Shown in pieces: positions 5,978-9,158 of a DNA stretch of 9,158 nucleotides. Location: contig CALJLC010000313.1 of the NCBI GenBank assembly GCA_937982605.1, positions 1 to 9,158 of the forward strand, in the 5' to 3' direction. How positions within the stretch are numbered: the stretch's first letter is position 1; each line of letters begins with the position of its first letter. The notes beneath the pieces were generated by a model. That model saw nothing but the letters and a program-made list of their open reading frames with translations, ran no database searches and was not told where the DNA came from. This DNA comes from an uncultured Gemmatimonadales bacterium (lineage in GTDB: Bacteria > Gemmatimonadota > Gemmatimonadetes > Longimicrobiales > Gaopeijiaceae). The translations under genes and the position numbers were made by a program.

Positions 5978-7924
5978 ATGTCCAGTCAACAGATCAAGAT
6001 CACGCTGCCCAACGGTGACGTCCTCGAGCTGCCGGCGGGCTCCTCGGCCGCCGACGTGGCCGCGTCCATCGGGCCGGGGCTGGCCAAAGCGGCGGTCGCG
6101 GCACAGATCGCTCCGGAGCCGGCCGATGCCGACGCCTTCCGCACGGTGGGGCTCATGGAGCCGATCGACGGCGACGTCCACATCCGGATCCTCACCGCGA
6201 AGGACCCGGACGCGCTCCCGGTGCTGCGTCACTCCGCCGCGCACGTGCTGGCCACGGCGGTCCGCGAGCTGCGCCCCGGCGCGGGGATCGGCTTCGGGCC
6301 GGCCATCGACGACGGCTTCTACTACGACTTCGACGTCGACGCGCCGTTCACGCCGGAGGACCTCGCGGCGTTCGAGGCGAAGATGGCCGAGGTCGTGGAG
6401 GCCGATCAGCCCTTCGAGCGTCGCCGGGTCGACAAGGCGGAGGCCCGGAAGCTCTTCGCCGACGATCCGCTCAAGCTGGAGCGCCTCGAGGAGTTCCCGG
6501 ACGACGAGGTCATCACCGTCTACGAGAACGGGCCCTTCCTGGACCTGTGCCGCGGCCCGCACGTCCCGAGCACGGGGCACCTGAAGCACTTCAAGCTGCT
6601 CTCCGGCGCCGGCGCGTACTGGAGGGGCGACGAGAAGCGCCAGATGCTCCAGCGCATCTACGGCACGGCGTTCTGGAAGCGGGGCGAGCTCGACGAGCAC
6701 CTGCACCGGCTCGAGGAGGCCCGACGGCGCGACCACCGTCGGCTCGGCCGCGAGCTGGACCTCTTCCAGTTCCACCCGGTCTCGCCCGGGGCGGCCTTCT
6801 GGACGCCGCGCGGGACGGCCGTCTACAACGCGCTCGAGGCCTTCGTGCGCGACCGCCAGCGGGAGGACTTCCTGGAGGTGAAGACGCCGCTCCTCTACAC
6901 CAAGGAGCTGTGGGAGCAGTCGGGCCACTGGGGCAAGTACAGGGAGAACATGTTCCTCGTCCTCGACTCGGAGTCGGGCGAGCACGACATGTCGCTCAAG
7001 CCGATGAACTGCCCCTCGCACCACCTCTACTACGCGGCGCAGACGCACTCCTACCGGGAGCTCCCGCTGCGCTACGCGACGCTGGACGTCCTGCACCGCA
7101 ACGAGCTCTCCGGGGCGCTTTCCGGCCTCACGCGGGTGCGCCAGTTCGCTCAGGACGACTGCCACGTATACCTGCGCGAGGACCAGATCGCCGAGGAGGT
7201 GGCGTTCCTGACGGACTTCATCCTCGGACACTACGCCGCCTTCGGGCTGGAGTCGCGGATCAAGTTCGCCACGCGCCCCGAGCAGCGGATCGGCAGCGAC
7301 GAGCAGTGGGACCACGCCGAGGCCGCGCTGCGGGAGGCGCTCGAAGCCACGGGACACGACTACGAGACCGAGCCCGGCGACGGCGCCTTCTACGGGCCGA
7401 AGGTCGACTTCCACGTGACGGACTCGATCGGGCGGAGCTGGCAGCTCGGCACGATCCAGCTCGACTACAACGCGCCGGAGCGCTTCGATCTGGAGTACGT
7501 GGGCCAGGACAACGCGCGGCACCGGCCGGTGGTGATCCACCGGGCCGTCTGCGGCTCCTTCGAGCGCTTCATCGCCATCCTCATCGAGCACTTCGCCGGG
7601 GCGTTCCCCACGTGGCTCGCGCCGGAGCAGGTGCGGGTGCTCCCGGTCAGCGAGAAGGCGAGCGAGAGCGCCAGGGCGCTCGGCGCCACGCTGCGGGCCG
7701 CGGGGATCCGCGCGCACGTCGAGGAGCGGGAGAAGCTCGGCTACCGGATCCGGGAGGCCGAGACGATGAAAGTCCCCTACATGGGCGTGGTCGGCGAGCG
7801 CGAGGCCGCGGACGGCACGGTGGCCGTGCGCAAGCGCGGCGCGGGCAAGAAGCAGGAAGTCATGAGCCGCGACGACTTCGTCGGGCTGCTCACGCGGGAG
7901 ATCGAGGAGAGGGCGCTGGACTGA
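5978..7924 (+). CDS. thrS: Threonyl-tRNA synthetase
   Basis: The 648-residue cytoplasmic enzyme charges tRNA-Thr with threonine using ATP, and its length is typical of full bacterial ThrRS. Domains in order: TGS (about 1-70, IKITLPNGDVLELPAGSS); editing domain with H85, H89 (HSAAH) and C191, H195 (CRGPH), the motifs that clear Ser-tRNA-Thr; class II catalytic core with zinc ligands C345 (MNCPSHH), H396 (DDCHVY) and H521 (VIHRAVC); motif 2 R374 (HRNE); motif 3 R530 (GSFERF); and a C-terminal anticodon-binding domain from about 545. All key residues are present, so both aminoacylation and editing should be intact. No Shine-Dalgarno is visible: the 20 bases before ATG 5978 are pyrimidine-rich. 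It is preceded by the Thr-codon attenuator and followed by infC-rpmI-rplT after a 328-base gap with its own promoter candidate. Confidence 0.98.
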   Translation: MSSQQIKITLPNGDVLELPAGSSAADVAASIGPGLAKAAVAAQIAPEPADADAFRTVGLMEPIDGDVHIRILTAKDPDALPVLRHSAAHVLATAVRELRPGAGIGFGPAIDDGFYYDFDVDAPFTPEDLAAFEAKMAEVVEADQPFERRRVDKAEARKLFADDPLKLERLEEFPDDEVITVYENGPFLDLCRGPHVPSTGHLKHFKLLSGAGAYWRGDEKRQMLQRIYGTAFWKRGELDEHLHRLEEARRRDHRRLGRELDLFQFHPVSPGAAFWTPRGTAVYNALEAFVRDRQREDFLEVKTPLLYTKELWEQSGHWGKYRENMFLVLDSESGEHDMSLKPMNCPSHHLYYAAQTHSYRELPLRYATLDVLHRNELSGALSGLTRVRQFAQDDCHVYLREDQIAEEVAFLTDFILGHYAAFGLESRIKFATRPEQRIGSDEQWDHAEAALREALEATGHDYETEPGDGAFYGPKVDFHVTDSIGRSWQLGTIQLDYNAPERFDLEYVGQDNARHRPVVIHRAVCGSFERFIAILIEHFAGAFPTWLAPEQVRVLPVSEKASESARALGATLRAAGIRAHVEEREKLGYRIREAETMKVPYMGVVGEREAADGTVAVRKRGAGKKQEVMSRDDFVGLLTREIEERALD

Positions 7925-7996
7925 CGCGGGAGGCACGGCGCGCCCCATCGAGCGGGGTGCCGTCGTGCGGGCCGCCGACGGGTACCCCGGGGGTCG

Positions 7997-8025
7997 TTGA
8001 CCGCGGCTCCGCTCTCCGGCATCTT
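7997..8025 (+). promoter_or_regulatory. Candidate sigma-70-type promoter of infC-rpmI-rplT
   Basis: TTGACC (7997-8002) is followed after exactly 17 bases by CATCTT (8020-8025). This repeats the thrS promoter candidate almost exactly (TTGACC, 17 bases, CATCGT), including the preceding CG. Initiation would fall near 8032. The gene order also allows read-through from thrS, so this could be an internal promoter of a larger operon. Confidence 0.5.
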
Positions 8026-8167
8026 TTTCGTCCGCCCGCGAGGGTGGGAGACAACCAGGAAGCGGGTCGCCGGGACCAGGCGGCTCCACCTTCAGGGCTC
8101 CGCGGAGCCGACATGAGGGTCGCGCGGTACGGAGGTCGGCGAGGCGCCGGCGTTCGTTCCGGGTCGC

Positions 8168-8192
8168 GGCCCGAGAGATTCTCGGGCCTTTT
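8168..8192 (+). terminator. Terminator hairpin in the infC leader (candidate attenuator)
   Basis: GGCCCGAGA (8168-8176) and TCTCGGGCC (8180-8188) form a perfect 9-bp stem with a GAT loop, followed by TTTT (8189-8192) and G. It lies 60 bases before the infC start and about 240 bases after the thrS stop, downstream of the infC promoter candidate. It could end thrS transcripts, but its place inside the infC leader suggests conditional termination, as known for some infC-rpmI-rplT leaders controlled by L20. Confidence 0.75.
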
Positions 8193-8239
8193 GCTTTGCA
8201 GTATGGGCGCCGGTACGGCGTCCGCATCGAGACTCCATC

Positions 8240-8255
8240 GGAGGTTGGGGAAATC
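8240..8255 (+). promoter_or_regulatory. infC ribosome binding site and ATC start
   Basis: GGAGG (8240-8244) is followed by eight bases and then ATC (8253-8255). This is the only strong Shine-Dalgarno near the N-terminus of IF3 in the right frame. The only usual start codon upstream in frame that I found is TTG 8196, which lies just after the terminator T run, lacks a Shine-Dalgarno and would add 19 residues unlike IF3. This site therefore decides the start in favour of ATC. Confidence 0.7.
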
Positions 8256-8768
8256 AGCGACAAGAGAGTCCGCGTCAACGACCAGATTCGTATCAGCCCG
8301 ATTCGGCTGATCCAGGACGACGGAGAGCAGATCGGGATCGTCAGCATCGACGAGGCCCGGGAGCGTGCGGAAGCGAGGGGGATGGACCTGGTCGAGGTGG
8401 CGGCAGACGCCCGCCCGCCCGTGGTCAAGATGATGGACTACGGGAAGTACAAGTACGAAGCGGATCGAGCTCGCCGCGAAGCGCGGAAGAAGCAGCACGT
8501 GATCAAGGTCAAGGAGGTCAAGTTCCGACCCGGGATCGAGGATCACGACTACGCCTTCAAGGTGGGCCACGCGAAGCGCTTCCTCGAGGAAGGCAACAAG
8601 GTGAAGCTGACGATGATGTTCCGAGGTCGTCAGATCACCCATCCGGAGCTGGGCCTCGAGGTGCTCTCGCGCGTCACCGAGGATCTGCAGGACCTCGGGA
8701 AGGTGGAGTCACAACCGAATATGGAGGGGCGGACCATGTCGATGGTCCTGGCCCCGTTGAAGACCTGA
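8253..8768 (+). CDS. infC: Translation initiation factor IF-3
   Basis: IF-3 binds the 30S subunit, keeps it apart from 50S and checks the start codon and initiator tRNA. From the ATC at 8253 the product is 171 residues, within the usual 170-180. The N domain (about 4-74) contains RVNDQIRISPIRLI, DLVEVA and PPVVKMMDYGKYKYE. A basic linker helix (about 72-82, ARREARKKQ) follows, and then the C domain (84-168) with VKEVKFRPGIEDHDY, GHAKRFLEEGNKVKLTMMFR and the closing MSMVLAPLK. The rare ATC start agrees with the known use of AUU in E. coli infC, where IF-3 represses its own non-canonical start; the same autoregulation is inferred here. It precedes rpmI by 40 bases in the conserved infC-rpmI-rplT cluster. 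If the TTG at 8196 were used, the protein would be 190 residues. Confidence 0.96.
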   Translation: MSDKRVRVNDQIRISPIRLIQDDGEQIGIVSIDEARERAEARGMDLVEVAADARPPVVKMMDYGKYKYEADRARREARKKQHVIKVKEVKFRPGIEDHDYAFKVGHAKRFLEEGNKVKLTMMFRGRQITHPELGLEVLSRVTEDLQDLGKVESQPNMEGRTMSMVLAPLKT

Positions 8769-8775
8769 TAGAACA

Positions 8776-8792
8776 CCCCGGGCCGATCGGGG
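8776..8792 (+). promoter_or_regulatory. Stem-loop before rpmI ribosome binding site
   Basis: CCCCG (8776-8780) pairs with CGGGG (8788-8792) around a seven-base loop, ending just before AAAGGA (8794-8799), the rpmI Shine-Dalgarno. In E. coli, L20 represses rpmI translation through an RNA structure upstream of it, so this hairpin could take part in similar control. It is short and no T run follows, so a terminator is unlikely. Function is speculative. Confidence 0.35.
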
Positions 8793-8808
8793 GAAAGGAA
8801 GCAGTTCC

Positions 8809-9009
8809 ATGCCGAAGATGAAGACGCACCGTGGCGCCGCGAAGCGGGTCAAGAAGACCGGCACCGGCAAGCTCAAGCGGATGCGCTCGAACAAGAGCCA
8901 CATCCTGACGAAGAAGACGACCAAGCGGAAGCGGCGTCTCCGTCAGCCGGATCTCGTCTCCAAATCCGACGAGAAGCGGCTCAACAAGATTCTCCCCTAC
9001 GGCTCCTGA
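8809..9009 (+). CDS. rpmI: 50S ribosomal protein L35 (bL35)
   Basis: The 66-residue product begins at ATG 8809, nine bases after AAAGGA, and has the family's usual length. The N-terminus MPKMKTHRGAAKRVKKTGTG and the following K/R-rich stretch with RMRSNKSHILTKKTTKRKR are the diagnostic bL35 sequence; the C-terminal part is DEKRLNKILPY. It is a very basic protein that binds 23S rRNA in the large subunit. It lies between infC and rplT, as in most bacteria, and its stop codon overlaps the Shine-Dalgarno of rplT, which favours translational coupling. Confidence 0.98.
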   Translation: MPKMKTHRGAAKRVKKTGTGKLKRMRSNKSHILTKKTTKRKRRLRQPDLVSKSDEKRLNKILPYGS

Positions 9010-9021
9010 GGAGGCTGAACG

Positions 9022-9158
9022 ATGCCACGTGCAACCTCCGCCGTAGCGCGGAACAAGCGTAAGAAGAAGATCTTCAAGGCGGCCAAGGGCTACTTCGGCG
9101 GCCGCAAGAACCTCTACAAGACCGCCAAGGACGCGGTCGAGAAGGGGTGGGAGCACGC
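9022..9158 (+). CDS. rplT: 50S ribosomal protein L20 (bL20), N-terminal part (cut by window end)
   Basis: ATG 9022 follows GAGGAGG (9008-9014) by seven bases; this Shine-Dalgarno overlaps the rpmI stop at 9007-9009. The 45 complete codons visible read MPRATSAVARNKRKKKIF, then KAAKGYFGGRKNLYKTAKDA and VEKGWEHA. The KGYFGGRKN segment is typical of bL20 in groups such as Bacteroidota and Gemmatimonadota. L20 is essential for early 50S assembly and in E. coli and Bacillus represses this operon, so it may act on the infC leader or pre-rpmI structures here. Family length is near 115-120 residues, so about 70 residues lie beyond the window. Confidence 0.97.
   Translation, partial: MPRATSAVARNKRKKKIFKAAKGYFGGRKNLYKTAKDAVEKGWEH

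Larger units (their letters stand above)
7925..8252 (+). other. thrS-infC intergenic region and structured infC leader
   Basis: No separate gene is convincing here. Just after thrS, GGCAC (7932-7936) can pair with GTGCC (7957-7961), and CCCC/GGGG words lie inside it; no T run follows, so any thrS terminator here is weak. A promoter candidate (7997-8025) would start a leader of about 220 nt. Within that leader, GGCTCCGCGGAGCC (8096-8109) is a perfect palindrome, and CGGCTCC (8081-8087) can alternatively pair with GGAGCCG (8104-8110), so two competing folds are possible. A terminator hairpin sits at 8168-8192 and the infC Shine-Dalgarno at 8240-8244. The layout suits an autoregulated ribosomal-protein leader, but I cannot match it to a known L20 leader family. 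Confidence 0.55.

Noticed and set aside
8041..8056. AGGGTGG word resembling the start of a T-box motif in the infC leader
   Set aside because: The T-box consensus continues with NACCGCG, but here the next bases are GAGACAA. It also lies downstream of thrS rather than upstream, and no specifier loop was seen.
8113..8310. Possible leader peptide of infC starting at ATG 8113
   Set aside because: The frame continues far past the terminator and into infC without a stop at a useful place, and it has no run of codons for one amino acid.
5756..8428. 890-codon open frame on the minus strand across thrS and the infC start
   Set aside because: It runs antisense through thrS, both leaders and part of infC, and its composition is a GC-bias shadow without recognisable motifs.
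1..9158. Mobile elements, CRISPR arrays, tRNA or rRNA genes
   Set aside because: I saw no transposase-like frame, regularly spaced repeats, terminal inverted repeats, or tRNA/rRNA sequence in the window.

Overview
The window is GC-rich bacterial chromosome. I favour a member of Gemmatimonadota or a neighbouring environmental phylum. The grounds are the codon use, a secreted BNR/VPS10-like protein, a secreted serine hydrolase and a divergent secreted M1 peptidase of kinds common there, and the form of the L20 N-terminus. This is inference; no rRNA or other decisive marker is present.

Layout. (1) 1-3290, plus strand: a tight run of four genes. It holds the C-terminal part of a secreted BNR/WD40-like repeat protein, a 61-aa two-helix membrane protein, a 195-aa five-helix membrane protein started by GTG one base later, and a secreted SxxK serine hydrolase (beta-lactamase/6-aminohexanoate-dimer-hydrolase-like). 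(2) 3291-3329: a short convergent gap with a GC-rich hairpin. (3) 3330-5636, minus strand: a secreted zinc metallopeptidase of the M1 fold with intact HExxH-x18-E but no GAMEN motif. (4) 5637-5977: the divergent intergenic region and thrS leader. (5) 5978-9158, plus strand: thrS - infC - rpmI - rplT (cut by the window end), the translation gene order known from E. coli.

The standout is the thrS leader. A GTG-started 26-codon leader peptide at 5819-5899 carries nine threonine codons, with the core TETTTITTTARTT. A 17-bp bulged antiterminator can form from 5879-5895 with 5914-5933. It is mutually exclusive with a 9-bp GC-rich terminator plus T5 at 5922-5957 that ends 20 bases before the thrS ATG. 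Together these read as a complete ribosome-mediated transcription attenuator sensing charged tRNA-Thr, comparable in logic to thrL of the E. coli thr operon and pheM of pheST, but placed on the threonyl-tRNA synthetase gene.

The infC leader is also structured. A candidate promoter of the same form as the thrS one (TTGACC, 17 bases, CATC[G/T]T) lies at 7997-8025. It is followed by a leader of about 220 nt holding a 9-bp terminator hairpin with T4 at 8168-8192. infC itself appears to start at a rare ATC codon (8253) behind a well-spaced GGAGG. The upstream plus-strand run looks like secreted or membrane functions unrelated to translation; the thrS-rplT cluster is housekeeping with layered regulation.
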